From JBDLSY01 sp041170585 (GTDB taxonomy: Bacteria; Pseudomonadota; Gammaproteobacteria; Burkholderiales; Burkholderiaceae_C): a stretch of 64,000 bases of DNA. Positions within the stretch are counted from its first letter, which is position 1. Each line of letters opens with the position of its first letter. This document shows positions 52,441-61,167 of the stretch, piece by piece. The notes beneath the pieces were generated by a model. That model was not told where the DNA came from, searched no databases, and was given only the letters and a program-made list of their open reading frames with translations. The translations under genes and the position numbers were made by a program. The stretch covers positions 1 through 64,000 of the forward strand of contig JBEDNN010000037.1 in assembly GCA_041170585.1 (NCBI GenBank). The letters run 5' to 3'.

Positions 52441-53361
52441 TTAAAAATTAGTTTGTGATGCTTTAACCATGGTCATAGCTGCTGTAATCATACTGCCCAT
52501 ATCTGAAAAATTAGCAGGTACAACTACCGTGTTGCCTTCTTTTGCGATATTTCCAAAACTGTGTACATACTCTTGTGCAATTTTGAAGTTAATTGCTTGT
52601 AAACCGCCCGGCTGCTCAAGTGCCATAGCTATTTTACTGATAGCTGCGGCATTGGCTTCTGCTATCATCTGAATTGAGGCTGCCTCACCTTGGGCACGAT
52701 TAATCACTGCTTGCTTTTCGCCTTCAGAACGAGAAATGGCTGATTCACGTTCGCCTGACGCAATATTAATTTGTTCTTGACGACGGCCTTCAGAAGCAGC
52801 AATTAAAGCACGTTTTTGACGTTCAGCGGTAATCTGTGCTTGCATAGAATGCAAAATCTCTTTGGGGGGTGTTAAGTCTTTAATTTCATAGCGTAATACT
52901 TTAACGCCCCATGTCGTGGCTGATTCGTCAATTGCAGTAACAACACTATGGTTTATATGGCTACGCTCTTCAAAGGTTTTATCTAATTCTAAACGGCCTA
53001 TGACACTACGTAAAGTAGTTTGTGCCAGTTGAGTAATTGCCATCACATAGTTACTACTCCCGTAGCTGGCTAATTTTGGGTCCGTTACTTGAAAATAGAT
53101 AATACCATCTACTTGTAACTGGGTATTGTCTTTGGTAATACAAATTTGACTAGGAACGTCTAATGCGATTTCTTTTAAAGAGTGCCGATAAGCGACTCGT
53201 TCCATAAAGGGAATGATAAAACTTAAACCTGGTAATAATGTCCTGCTGTATCGGCCTAAGTGTTCAACAATCATTACTGTTTGTTGTGGCACTATATTGA
53301 TAGATTTGAAAGCAATAAAACTTAAAATTGCCATGAAAATAGTAGAAATAATTTCAAACAT
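52441..53361 (-). CDS. qmcA: SPFH/stomatin protein (QmcA type)
   Basis: A 306-residue protein with an N-terminal membrane helix (FMAILSFIAFKSI) and an SPFH domain: QQTVMIVEHLGRYSRTLLPG, LDVPSQICITKDNTQLQVDG, AQTTLRSVIGRLELDKTFEER. A long Ala/Glu/Gln/Arg-rich helix follows (RAQGEAASIQMIAEANAAAI). Bacterial members form oligomeric rings on the inner membrane and are linked to protease control. Preceded by an NfeD-like gene, the usual partner. Confidence 0.93.
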   Translation of the reverse strand: MFEIISTIFMAILSFIAFKSINIVPQQTVMIVEHLGRYSRTLLPGLSFIIPFMERVAYRHSLKEIALDVPSQICITKDNTQLQVDGIIYFQVTDPKLASYGSSNYVMAITQLAQTTLRSVIGRLELDKTFEERSHINHSVVTAIDESATTWGVKVLRYEIKDLTPPKEILHSMQAQITAERQKRALIAASEGRRQEQINIASGERESAISRSEGEKQAVINRAQGEAASIQMIAEANAAAISKIAMALEQPGGLQAINFKIAQEYVHSFGNIAKEGNTVVVPANFSDMGSMITAAMTMVKASQTNF

Positions 53362-53527
53362 AATTTCTCCAAAGATAAATGTTAAAGTAAATACTAATCA
53401 ATAATTAGTAAATAATTAACAATAATTAAAAATAGTTAAAAATAGTTAAAAATAATTAAAAATAGTTAAAAAATAGTTAAAAATAGTTAAAAAATAATAT
53501 TTTATATTTCGTTAATAGTGTAGCCGA
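53362..53527. repeat. Simple repeats between the NfeD-like gene and qmcA
   Basis: About eight imperfect copies of AAAAATAGTTA-type units (53410-53490) separate the two genes. Confidence 0.75.
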
Positions 53528-53959
53528 CTACTCACCATTATAAGTGAGTAACAAAGAATTTCCTTCCATACCTACAATTTTATATAAACCTGGCTGCGGT
53601 ACACAGTAGACGTGATTTTTATCATGATTATCGATTTTAGCAGACCATTGTGAGCCACGATAGTGTACTTTTGTTAAGTAATCTAAGTTGCTTTTATGCC
53701 ATTCAACAACTGTAATAATATTACCAACATCATTTTGAACCATAGTATTGCGCTGGGCGTGAGCACGTAATAAAGGTGAACGTTTTGTTTTAATTATTTG
53801 TCTTATAAATAAAATTAATAAAAGAATTGCTAATATAGTTCTTAATATATAAGACGTTGAATTAAACAAAAAAAATAACTCGTGAAATTGTTCTGAAGAA
53901 AAAAAGTTGCTAATTTTCAATTTAAGCGTTGTGATTCTATCAACGGTATTTATAAACAT
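53528..53959 (-). CDS. NfeD-like membrane protein
   Basis: A 143-residue protein with one strong hydrophobic helix (TILAILLLILFIRQII, about residues 41-56) and a C-terminal OB-fold segment resembling NfeD: VHYRGSQWSAKIDN and PGLYKIVGMEGNSLLLTYNG. Its position immediately before qmcA on the same strand agrees with the stomatin/NfeD pairing. The N-terminal part is unlike standard short NfeD proteins, having one obvious helix rather than several. Assignment rests on the OB-like end and context. Confidence 0.75.
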   Translation of the reverse strand: MFINTVDRITTLKLKISNFFSSEQFHELFFLFNSTSYILRTILAILLLILFIRQIIKTKRSPLLRAHAQRNTMVQNDVGNIITVVEWHKSNLDYLTKVHYRGSQWSAKIDNHDKNHVYCVPQPGLYKIVGMEGNSLLLTYNGE

Positions 53960-54029
53960 ACAATTAAATTACCTTAAAAATGTGACCCAAATAAAGTTAC
54001 TTTACCCAAGCATAATATAATTAAAATTA

Positions 54030-54818
54030 TTACCAAAATTGGCGTACACGGTTTAAATCATTTTCAGTATCAACGCCTGCTACGGTTGGTTTTGTCCAAG
54101 GCAATACTGCAATGCGATAGCCATGCCACAAAGCACGTAATTGTTCTAACTTTTCAACTACCTCCAATGGACTTTCAGATAGGTTAGGGTATTGTCGTAA
54201 AAAATTTGCACGATAAGCATAAATCCCAATATGCCTAAAAACAGTCGGCAGTTGTTGATGAGATATATTTGAATGATAATTTGGCTGCATTAAGCCAGTG
54301 CCAGATTGACCAATAGCGTCACGGGCAAATGGAATCGGTGCACGTGAAAAATACAGTGCCTCACCGGCTTTGTTGCAGACGACTTTAACGGCATTGGGAT
54401 TAAATATATCTACAATATGATCCGATGTTAAAGGGTGTGCCGCTGTAGCAATAGTACAGTGAGTGTGTTGGTATAAGGTATGAGCAACTGTATGAATCAG
54501 TTCAGGATCAATCATGGGCTCATCAGCTTGTACGTTCACTATAATAGATTCATTCGGTAAATTTAATAGTGCCACCGCTTGAGCTAAACGGTCTGTACCT
54601 GTTAAGTGTTCTACATCAGTCAAAACGCAATTGAAGCCATACTGTTGTATGGTATGTGCAACTTGGGCACTGTCTACAGCAACAGTTAAACTGATTGGAT
54701 TGGCTTTATTGGCTTGTTGTGCAGTTCGTACAACCAAAGGCACGCCACCTAAATCAGCTAAAATTTTATGTGGTAAACGACTAGATGATAAACGGGCAGG
54801 GATAATAATATGAAACAT
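54030..54818 (-). CDS. kdsB: CMP-Kdo synthetase
   Basis: A 262-residue enzyme that activates Kdo with CTP for lipid A glycosylation. Marks: IIPARLSSSRLPHKILADLG at the N-terminus, LTGTDRLAQAV, IVNVQADEPMIDPELI, KVVCNKAGEALYFSRAPIPF, HIGIYAYRANFLRQYP and ESPLEVVEKLEQLRALWHG. The gene for a Trm112-like protein lies upstream on the same strand, a common kdsB neighbour. Confidence 0.97.
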   Translation of the reverse strand: MFHIIIPARLSSSRLPHKILADLGGVPLVVRTAQQANKANPISLTVAVDSAQVAHTIQQYGFNCVLTDVEHLTGTDRLAQAVALLNLPNESIIVNVQADEPMIDPELIHTVAHTLYQHTHCTIATAAHPLTSDHIVDIFNPNAVKVVCNKAGEALYFSRAPIPFARDAIGQSGTGLMQPNYHSNISHQQLPTVFRHIGIYAYRANFLRQYPNLSESPLEVVEKLEQLRALWHGYRIAVLPWTKPTVAGVDTENDLNRVRQFW

Positions 54819-54867
54819 AACAAATCAAATGTTTTAAATGAATATTGTTAAAATATATTAATTATTA

Positions 54868-55068
54868 TTATTTTTCATGAAGGTGTTCTGGTTTAAGTGC
54901 TTGCACAGTTAAATCAATAGCATAATTACGCTCTAGCATCATAATGCCATCTATGATGGGATAAGCAGTTTTTTCAATCGTACAGATTAACTGCTGTACT
55001 TTACTATCGTAGCTTAGTCTACCTTTACAGGCAGGACAGGCTAAAATGTCTAAATATTTAGGATTCAT
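54868..55068 (-). CDS. Trm112-like zinc protein (YcaR type)
   Basis: A 66-residue protein with CPAC (C11-C14), LICTIEKTAYPIIDGIMML and an acidic tail, the pattern of the short YcaR/Trm112 family. Members are often fused to or beside kdsB. Role unclear; possible methyltransferase-activating partner, by analogy with Trm112. About 50 bp before kdsB. Confidence 0.9.
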   Translation of the reverse strand: MNPKYLDILACPACKGRLSYDSKVQQLICTIEKTAYPIIDGIMMLERNYAIDLTVQALKPEHLHEK

Positions 55069-55290
55069 AAGATTTTAAATTAATTAACTTGTAATAATTG
55101 ACTTGTAATATTTAATATTATTACTTGCAGTATTATTGGTACGGTTATCGTTCATTATTTATCATCTATTTTATAGTATTTAATAAAATTTAGTATTTAG
55201 TATTTAGTATTTAGATAGTATCTAACTAGATAGTATCTAACAATAACATAATAATAAAATAATATTACAGTAACGTAATAATAACGCAAT
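55069..55290. repeat. Simple repeats in the Trm112-pheA divergent spacer
   Basis: Short direct repeats (TAGTATTTAGTATT near 55190, TAGATAGTATCTAAC near 55213, AATAATAAAATAATA near 55250). No gene is seen. Confidence 0.6.
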
Positions 55291-56415
55291 ATGAAACAAT
55301 CACTTTCTCTTGATGCCGTCAATACATACTCTGAAAATTTAAAGCCTTTACGAGAAAAAATTGATGCTTTAGACACGGAAATTTTAAATTTAATTAATCA
55401 GCGTGCCAGTCTTGCATTGCAAATAGGTGCTAAAAAGCACGCTAAAGGTGAGTCAATTTATCGCCCCGAACGTGAAGCACAAATTTTACTAGCATTAAAA
55501 AATCGCAATGTCGGCCCTTTAAAAACTGAAGGCTTACAAGCCATTTGGCGTGAAATTATGAGTGCCTGTAGAGCCATTGAAGCTATAACGACAGTAGCGT
55601 ACTTAGGTCCAGCAGGAACTTATAGCGAACAGGCTGTTTTAAAGCAATTTGGTAGCGGGGTCTCTTTAATGCCTTGTAAAACAATTGATGCTGTTTTTCG
55701 TGCCGTAGAAGCCGATAGTGCTCAATTTGGTATTGTTCCTGTAGAAAACTCTACAGAAGGCGTTGTCTCACGTACTTTAGATTTATTACTAACGACACCG
55801 CTATCTATTTGTGCAGAAATGGTATTACCTATTGAACACCATTTATTAGGATTAAATGATTCTTTAAAAGGCGTTACACGTATTGTAGGCCACGCACAAG
55901 CCTTGGCTCAATGCCAAGCTTGGTTAGCTGAATATACCCCAAATATTCAAATACAAGCAGTTACTAGCAATGGTGAAGGGGCTCGTTTAGCCAGTGTAGA
56001 TCCTTGTACTGCTGCGTTGGCAGGGAGCACAGCACAATCATTGTACAACTTAAAAATAATACACCCTTGCGTACAAGATGATATTAATAATCGCACACGG
56101 TTTGTAGTGATCGGGACTCATCTGACACAACCAAGTATTAATAGCCTTGTTAAAGATCAAACCAGTCTGATTGTTTCTGTAGATAACAATGCTGGAGCAG
56201 TGTATGCTATGTTAAAACCACTGGCTGATCATGGCGTTAATATGACACGATTAGAATCGCGTCCAGCGCGTACGGGTTCTTGGGAGTATTATTTTTATAT
56301 TGATATTGCTGGACATGCACTCACGCCTAGTGTTACGGCTGCTTTGCTGTCATTAAAAAATGTAACTGCTTTTTATAAACTACTAGGTTCGTACCCTTTA
56401 AGTGTTACTCCATAA
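55291..56415 (+). CDS. pheA: Bifunctional chorismate mutase / prephenate dehydratase
   Basis: A 374-residue P-protein of phenylalanine synthesis. The chorismate mutase domain is at the N-terminus (LREKIDALDTEILNLINQRA). The dehydratase domain runs from VAYLGPAGTYSEQAV through PVENSTEGVVSRTLDLL and DINNRTRFVVIG. The C-terminal ACT domain with the Phe-binding ESRP motif (RLESRPARTGSWEYYFYID) indicates feedback inhibition. No tyrA, aroA or serC is adjacent. No leader peptide with Phe codons was noticed upstream. Confidence 0.96.
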   Translation: MKQSLSLDAVNTYSENLKPLREKIDALDTEILNLINQRASLALQIGAKKHAKGESIYRPEREAQILLALKNRNVGPLKTEGLQAIWREIMSACRAIEAITTVAYLGPAGTYSEQAVLKQFGSGVSLMPCKTIDAVFRAVEADSAQFGIVPVENSTEGVVSRTLDLLLTTPLSICAEMVLPIEHHLLGLNDSLKGVTRIVGHAQALAQCQAWLAEYTPNIQIQAVTSNGEGARLASVDPCTAALAGSTAQSLYNLKIIHPCVQDDINNRTRFVVIGTHLTQPSINSLVKDQTSLIVSVDNNAGAVYAMLKPLADHGVNMTRLESRPARTGSWEYYFYIDIAGHALTPSVTAALLSLKNVTAFYKLLGSYPLSVTP

Positions 56416-56510
56416 TTTTTTAGAAATTTACGCTTTAAACTAAAAAATAAGATACAAATAAGATACAAATAAGATACAAAATATAGAATATTTTAAATAA
56501 CTCAGTCATT

Positions 56511-57104
56511 ATGCTTCCTAATAATAAAATAGATTCGTTAAATAGAGCTACGCCTCAAACAGACTGCAAATCAATTCGTTTAATTAAAAAATACCCTAAT
56601 CGCCGTTTATATGATACTAAAACCAGTACTTATATTACTTTAGAAGATATTCGTAATTTTGTAGTTTCCAGTGAAAAAATTCAGGTTATTGATGCCAAAA
56701 CAGGTGAAAATTTAACACGGAGTGTTTATTTACAAATTGTGCTAGAAGCCGAAGCAGGTGGCGAACCCTTATTTACTGAAGATGCCTTAATTTGTATGAT
56801 TCGTTTTTATGGCAATACTTTTCAGGGGACTATCGGTAGTTTTTTAGAAAAAAATATACGTGCTTTTTTAGAGGTTCAAATAAAACTACAAGAACAAAAT
56901 AAATTATTATTAACAGCAAAAATGTATCACCCAGATGTTTGGATAAATTTGTTGAGTACACCTAATTCAGCAACTCAAACGATGGTGGGAACTTATTTAG
57001 AACATAGTAAGCAGGCATTCTCACAAATGCAAGAAGCGTTGCAGGTACAGACTTTGGCTTTATTTACTTCGTTTAGTACTGGTGAACCCTCTAAATCAGA
57101 CTAG
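56511..57104 (+). CDS. phaR: Polyhydroxyalkanoate synthesis repressor PhaR
   Basis: A 197-residue regulator that binds DNA and PHA granules and represses phasin genes. The N-terminal DNA-binding domain is diagnostic: IKKYPNRRLYDTKTSTYITL and IRNFVVSSEKIQVIDAKTGE, then the PHB-accumulation regulatory domain ending FLEKNIRAFLEVQ. The C-terminus has helical Gln-rich segments. No phaC, phaA or phaB lies in the window, so the genes it would control are elsewhere; it suggests the cell stores PHA. Confidence 0.94.
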   Translation: MLPNNKIDSLNRATPQTDCKSIRLIKKYPNRRLYDTKTSTYITLEDIRNFVVSSEKIQVIDAKTGENLTRSVYLQIVLEAEAGGEPLFTEDALICMIRFYGNTFQGTIGSFLEKNIRAFLEVQIKLQEQNKLLLTAKMYHPDVWINLLSTPNSATQTMVGTYLEHSKQAFSQMQEALQVQTLALFTSFSTGEPSKSD

Positions 57105-57170
57105 TTCAGACTAATAAATAGAGACTTAGCAAATAGGGTGTGCGATTAGTACAAAAGACATATGAGCATA

Positions 57171-57623
57171 CTATTCTCTATGCCCGTGTTTCATCAAGCG
57201 TGATTGTTCACGTTTCCAATCGCGTTCAGCATCTGCATCACGTTTGTCATGTAATTTTTTACCTTTAGCCAAACCTAACTCTAACTTAATACGGCTGTTT
57301 TTATAATGTAAATTTAAAGGCACTAAAGTAAAACCAGCGCGTTCTACTTTACCAATTAATTTATCAATTTCAGCTTTATGCAATAACAGTTTGCGTGTTC
57401 TTGTGGGTTCAGGTATCACATGCGTACTGGCTTGAGGCATAGCAGTGATATGCCCATTAAGCCAAAATAGCTCACCATCACGAATCACAATATGGCTTTC
57501 TTTGATTGCACCACGCCCACCACGAATGGCTTTAACTTCCCAGCCCAGTAGGACAATGCCTGCTTCATAGCGGTCTTCAATAAAAAATTCGTGGGTAGCT
57601 TTACGGTTGTTAATGATACTCAT
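57171..57623 (-). CDS. smpB: SsrA-binding protein
   Basis: A 150-residue protein that delivers tmRNA to stalled ribosomes. Marks: NRKATHEFFIEDRYEAGIVL, GWEVKAIRGGRG, LVPLNLHYKNSRIKLELGLA, KGKKLHDKR and a basic helical tail ending RLMKHGHRE. No ssrA gene is seen nearby. It is 58 bp after lolD on the same strand. Confidence 0.97.
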   Translation of the reverse strand: MSIINNRKATHEFFIEDRYEAGIVLLGWEVKAIRGGRGAIKESHIVIRDGELFWLNGHITAMPQASTHVIPEPTRTRKLLLHKAEIDKLIGKVERAGFTLVPLNLHYKNSRIKLELGLAKGKKLHDKRDADAERDWKREQSRLMKHGHRE

Positions 57624-57681
57624 AATGTATGTGTAATTGTATGTATAGTGGTATAGGTAATAATATACTCAATGCATATAT

Positions 57682-58389
57682 TCAATGCACTGCTGGGACA
57701 AGTTGTCCATTGACCATGCGGTAAGCAATATCGCATTGTTTTGCTAATAATTCATCATGGGTTACTAATACTAAAGCAGTGCCATTTTGTACGGTTAATT
57801 CTAAAAATAAATCAAATACTTTAGCTGCATTGTCTTGGTCTAAATTGCCCGTTGGTTCATCGGCTAATATTAATTGTGGCTGCCCAACTAAAGCTCTAGC
57901 GACTGCGACTCGTTGGCGTTCACCCCCACTTAATTGGGCAGGAATATGGTTTGCCCGTTGAGATAGCCCAACACTATTTAAGCAATGTAATGCCTGTTGA
58001 TGTGCTTCTTTAAGGGATAAACCACGCCAACGTAAAGGCATAGCTACATTTTCTAAAGCAGTAAATTCGGGTAATAAATGGTGAAATTGGTAAACAAAGC
58101 CTACCCGTGCATTGCGTTCTTTAGCACGTTTAGTTTCATTCAAATCAGCAGATGACCAGTTTAAATCACCAATACATATATTGCCCGTATCTGGGGTATC
58201 TAACCCACCTAATAAATGTAATAAAGTACTTTTTCCTGAACCAGACGCACCTAATATAGCGACTCGTTGGCCTATCGCGACTGTTAAGCAAATATTATTT
58301 AATACATGAATAATTTTACCGCCTTCCATATATGTTTTACATACGTGTTCAATATTTAGGGCAGGTAAATGGGTTGATGAACTTGACAT
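57682..58389 (-). CDS. lolD: Lipoprotein-releasing ATPase LolD
   Basis: A 235-residue ATPase that, with LolC/LolE, hands outer-membrane lipoproteins from the inner membrane to LolA. Walker A GASGSGKSTLL, Q-loop VGFVYQFHHLLPEFTALENV (a LolD signature), LSGGERQRVAVARA, LILADEPTGNLD and VTHDE are present. Follows the permease gene on the same strand. Confidence 0.95.
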   Translation of the reverse strand: MSSSSTHLPALNIEHVCKTYMEGGKIIHVLNNICLTVAIGQRVAILGASGSGKSTLLHLLGGLDTPDTGNICIGDLNWSSADLNETKRAKERNARVGFVYQFHHLLPEFTALENVAMPLRWRGLSLKEAHQQALHCLNSVGLSQRANHIPAQLSGGERQRVAVARALVGQPQLILADEPTGNLDQDNAAKVFDLFLELTVQNGTALVLVTHDELLAKQCDIAYRMVNGQLVPAVH

Positions 58390-58447
58390 AGAGGCAGTTT
58401 AAACAGTTAGTTAAATAGTATAGTAACAATAAAATTATTCATACCCG

Positions 58448-59770
58448 TTATTCATAGCGTAAAGCTTCTACGGGATTAATACTGGCTGCCTTGGCAGATG
58501 GATAGATAGTGGCGATTAACGCTAAAAACAATGACAATGTAGCCACCCATATCACATCAGCCCAACGTAAATCACTGGGTAAAGCACTGATAAAATACAC
58601 TTCACGAGGTAAAAATTGAAAGCCAAACAAATGTTCTATGGCTTCAGTAATGGCACTTAAGTTTAATGCTAATAATATGCCAATAACTAAACCAATAATC
58701 AAGCCAGAAGTACCGACTATAAAGCCTTGAATCATAAAAATACGCCTTATACTGGTAGGCGTTGCCCCTAAAGTACGTAAAATAGCAATTTGTCCTTGCT
58801 TATCGGTGACTGTCATCACCAACATACTGACCAAATTAAAAGCGGCAACAGCAATAATTAAAGTTAAAATAATAAACATCATACGCTTTTCTACTTGTAC
58901 GGCGGCAAACCAAGTGCGGTTAGCTTGCGACCAGTCTCTAACCAGCCTATTAGGCGGTACTAAACGGGCTAGTTCTTGTGCTATCTGCGGGGCATCGTCC
59001 ATCTGCTTAATTTTAACTTTGATACCACTGGCGGTATCAATGCTTAATAATTTTGCTGCATCGTCTAAATGCAATAAAGCGACCGTACTGTCATATTCAT
59101 AATGACCTGATTCAAAAGTACCTAGCACATTAAATTTACGTGTTCTCGGTAATAAGCCAACAGGCGTACTGGCATTACTGGGAACTAATAAATTAACGGC
59201 ATCGCCCACTTGTACATCTAGGCTTTTTGCTAATTCTTTCCCTAAAAATATACTAAATTGGCCTGCTTTTAGCGTATTAAGCGACGCATTAAGCGACGCT
59301 TGAGTTGAAGATAATTTAACTAAATCACTCACTTGAGGTTCAAGGGCGGGTAAAATCCCGCGTAACATAACACCTTTCATGTGTTCACCGCGTAATATCA
59401 TGGCTTGACCTTGTACGTAAGGGGCAGTACCAGTAACTTCAGAATTTTGCTGAACCGTTTTAATAGTCGTTTGCCAGTCGGGCATACCTCCATTTAAATC
59501 TAATATTTCAATATGAGAGATAACCGATAGCATTTTGCTACGAACTTCTTTTTGAAACCCGTTCATGACCGACATAATAATAATTAACGCCGTTACACCC
59601 AACGCAATACCTAGCATAGACAGCATAGAAATAAAACTTACAAATGGCTGATTAGTAGGGTTAGTTTTTTTTGTAGTAACACCCACAGTATTTTTTGAAT
59701 TATATTTACGCGCTGAACGCACATAACGCCAAGCGATAGACAGTTCAAAAGATAGTAGTGTTAAGTTCAT
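58448..59770 (-). CDS. lolC: Lipoprotein-releasing permease (LolC/LolE family)
   Basis: A 440-residue permease with the FtsX-type layout. A hydrophobic N-terminal segment (FISMLSMLGIALGVTALIIIM) is followed by MNGFQKEVRSKMLSV, a large periplasmic domain to about residue 290, then three helices (MFIILTLIIAVAAFNLVSML, GLIIGLVIGILLALNL, WVATLSLFLALIATIYP). A single LolC/E-like protein precedes lolD; no second permease is here, suggesting a homodimeric LolF-type arrangement or a second gene elsewhere. The N-terminal cytoplasmic stretch KYNSKNTVGVTTKKTNPTN is longer than usual. Confidence 0.92.
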   Translation of the reverse strand: MNLTLLSFELSIAWRYVRSARKYNSKNTVGVTTKKTNPTNQPFVSFISMLSMLGIALGVTALIIIMSVMNGFQKEVRSKMLSVISHIEILDLNGGMPDWQTTIKTVQQNSEVTGTAPYVQGQAMILRGEHMKGVMLRGILPALEPQVSDLVKLSSTQASLNASLNTLKAGQFSIFLGKELAKSLDVQVGDAVNLLVPSNASTPVGLLPRTRKFNVLGTFESGHYEYDSTVALLHLDDAAKLLSIDTASGIKVKIKQMDDAPQIAQELARLVPPNRLVRDWSQANRTWFAAVQVEKRMMFIILTLIIAVAAFNLVSMLVMTVTDKQGQIAILRTLGATPTSIRRIFMIQGFIVGTSGLIIGLVIGILLALNLSAITEAIEHLFGFQFLPREVYFISALPSDLRWADVIWVATLSLFLALIATIYPSAKAASINPVEALRYE

Positions 59771-59887
59771 AATAGTATTTTAGCGGTAAAATAAAAATGC
59801 AATTTTATGTGTAATTTTGTATATAAATATCTATAGGTGTGTATACAACTTTGTATACAATTTTATTTAAATTTTCTAGGATTATTT

Positions 59888-60172
59888 ATGATTCGTCATT
59901 TAGTGATGTGGACTTTACATGACCCCAACGATGCAGTTTACTTTAAAACACAACTAAATAGCTGCCAAGGAATGATTGATGGCTTACTAACGCTAGAGGT
60001 TGGTATTATGACCGATACTTTAGAAGCAAATTGCCATGTCGCTTTAAATACTTTATTACGCGATGAAGTTGCATTGGCTGCTTATCATGCACACCCACAT
60101 CATCAACAAGTCAAACAAAATATTGCTTCATTGGCCCGTTCGCGACAAGTATTAGATTATATTGTGCCGTGA
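59888..60172 (+). CDS. Dabb (stress-responsive alpha/beta barrel) protein
   Basis: A 94-residue protein of the Dabb family, with MIRHLVMWTL, VGIMTDTLEANCHVALNT and AYHAHPHHQQVKQNI. The start is the ATG at 59888 rather than an upstream frame start. Members form dimeric ferredoxin-like barrels; the role here is unknown. Its stop overlaps the GTG start of the next gene by 4 bp (GTGA), so the two are coupled. Confidence 0.88.
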   Translation: MIRHLVMWTLHDPNDAVYFKTQLNSCQGMIDGLLTLEVGIMTDTLEANCHVALNTLLRDEVALAAYHAHPHHQQVKQNIASLARSRQVLDYIVP

Positions 60173-61164
60173 GTCAGCTGCATTTATTTAAAGATGGTGT
60201 GGGGGCAAGCCGCGTATTTTGTCCAAAATCGCCTGTTTTTGACACTTTATTTGCATTTTTGTGTGCAAAATACCCTGCTATTTTAGCTAAAACTTGGCAA
60301 TACCGTTTTAATAATGCTGATATTTATGATTCAAGTGGAATACCATTTGTATTAAATTCACCTTATCCAGCAGGACACACCGTTTATTACTTTCGTGAAG
60401 TAGAGCAAGAAGCAAAATTACCTTACTATGAAACTATTATTTATCAAGACGATTCATTAATCGTAGCCGATAAACCGCATTTTTTACCTGTTATTCCTAG
60501 TGGTAAATATGTCAAAGAAACTTTACTGGTGCGGTTAAAACAACGTTTGAATTTACCACATTTAGTGCCATTACACCGTATTGACAGAGACACTGCGGGC
60601 TTAGTGATGTTTGGTGTTCAACCTAAACAACGCGGTATTTATCAGAACTTATTTCGTGACAGATTGATTGATAAAACATATTTGGCACTGGCAGCTTATG
60701 AACCGAGTATTGCTGATTATTTGATGCACACCAATACACCTTATGTCATTAAAAGTTATTTAAACGGCTCACACACAAAAACAAATAAAAAAATAAATTG
60801 CTTAAAAAATTTTATGCAAATATCGCTTAATGAAGCGTCAGGCACTGTACCAACAACAATTAATATATCCAATACGCAGACTGAAATTGTAGCCGTTCAA
60901 CGTTTAGAAAAATATCCAGAAATGGCACAATATACGCTTAAACCTTTGACAGGTAAAAGACACCAATTGCGTGTACACATGCTTAAACTAGGCTTACCGA
61001 TTATTGGTGATGAAATTTACCCCGTTTTAATGCCCGAGCGTGATATTAGTCAATTAGGACACCCGCCTTTGCAGCTATTGGCAAAAAGTATTGCATTTAT
61101 AGATCCAATTACGCAGCAGCCTCGTTATTTTGAAAGTACTCGTAATTTAGATTATTTTGGGTAG
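60169..61164 (+). CDS. RluA-family pseudouridine synthase
   Basis: A 331-residue enzyme that isomerises uridine in RNA. The catalytic motif HRIDRDTAGLVMFG with its Asp is present, as are ADKPHFLPVIPSG upstream and RHQLRVHMLKLGLPIIGDE-type C-terminal motifs (KRHQLRVHMLKLGLPIIGD). A polar insertion, TKTNKKINCLKNFMQIS, lies between the two halves. The start is GTG at 60169, overlapping the Dabb stop. Substrate RNA is not predictable. Confidence 0.9.
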   Translation: MSQLHLFKDGVGASRVFCPKSPVFDTLFAFLCAKYPAILAKTWQYRFNNADIYDSSGIPFVLNSPYPAGHTVYYFREVEQEAKLPYYETIIYQDDSLIVADKPHFLPVIPSGKYVKETLLVRLKQRLNLPHLVPLHRIDRDTAGLVMFGVQPKQRGIYQNLFRDRLIDKTYLALAAYEPSIADYLMHTNTPYVIKSYLNGSHTKTNKKINCLKNFMQISLNEASGTVPTTINISNTQTEIVAVQRLEKYPEMAQYTLKPLTGKRHQLRVHMLKLGLPIIGDEIYPVLMPERDISQLGHPPLQLLAKSIAFIDPITQQPRYFESTRNLDYFG

Positions 61165-61167
61165 TTA

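Noticed and set aside
57105..57170. tmRNA gene beside smpB
   Set aside because: The 66-bp spacer is far too short for ssrA and has no tRNA-like ends.
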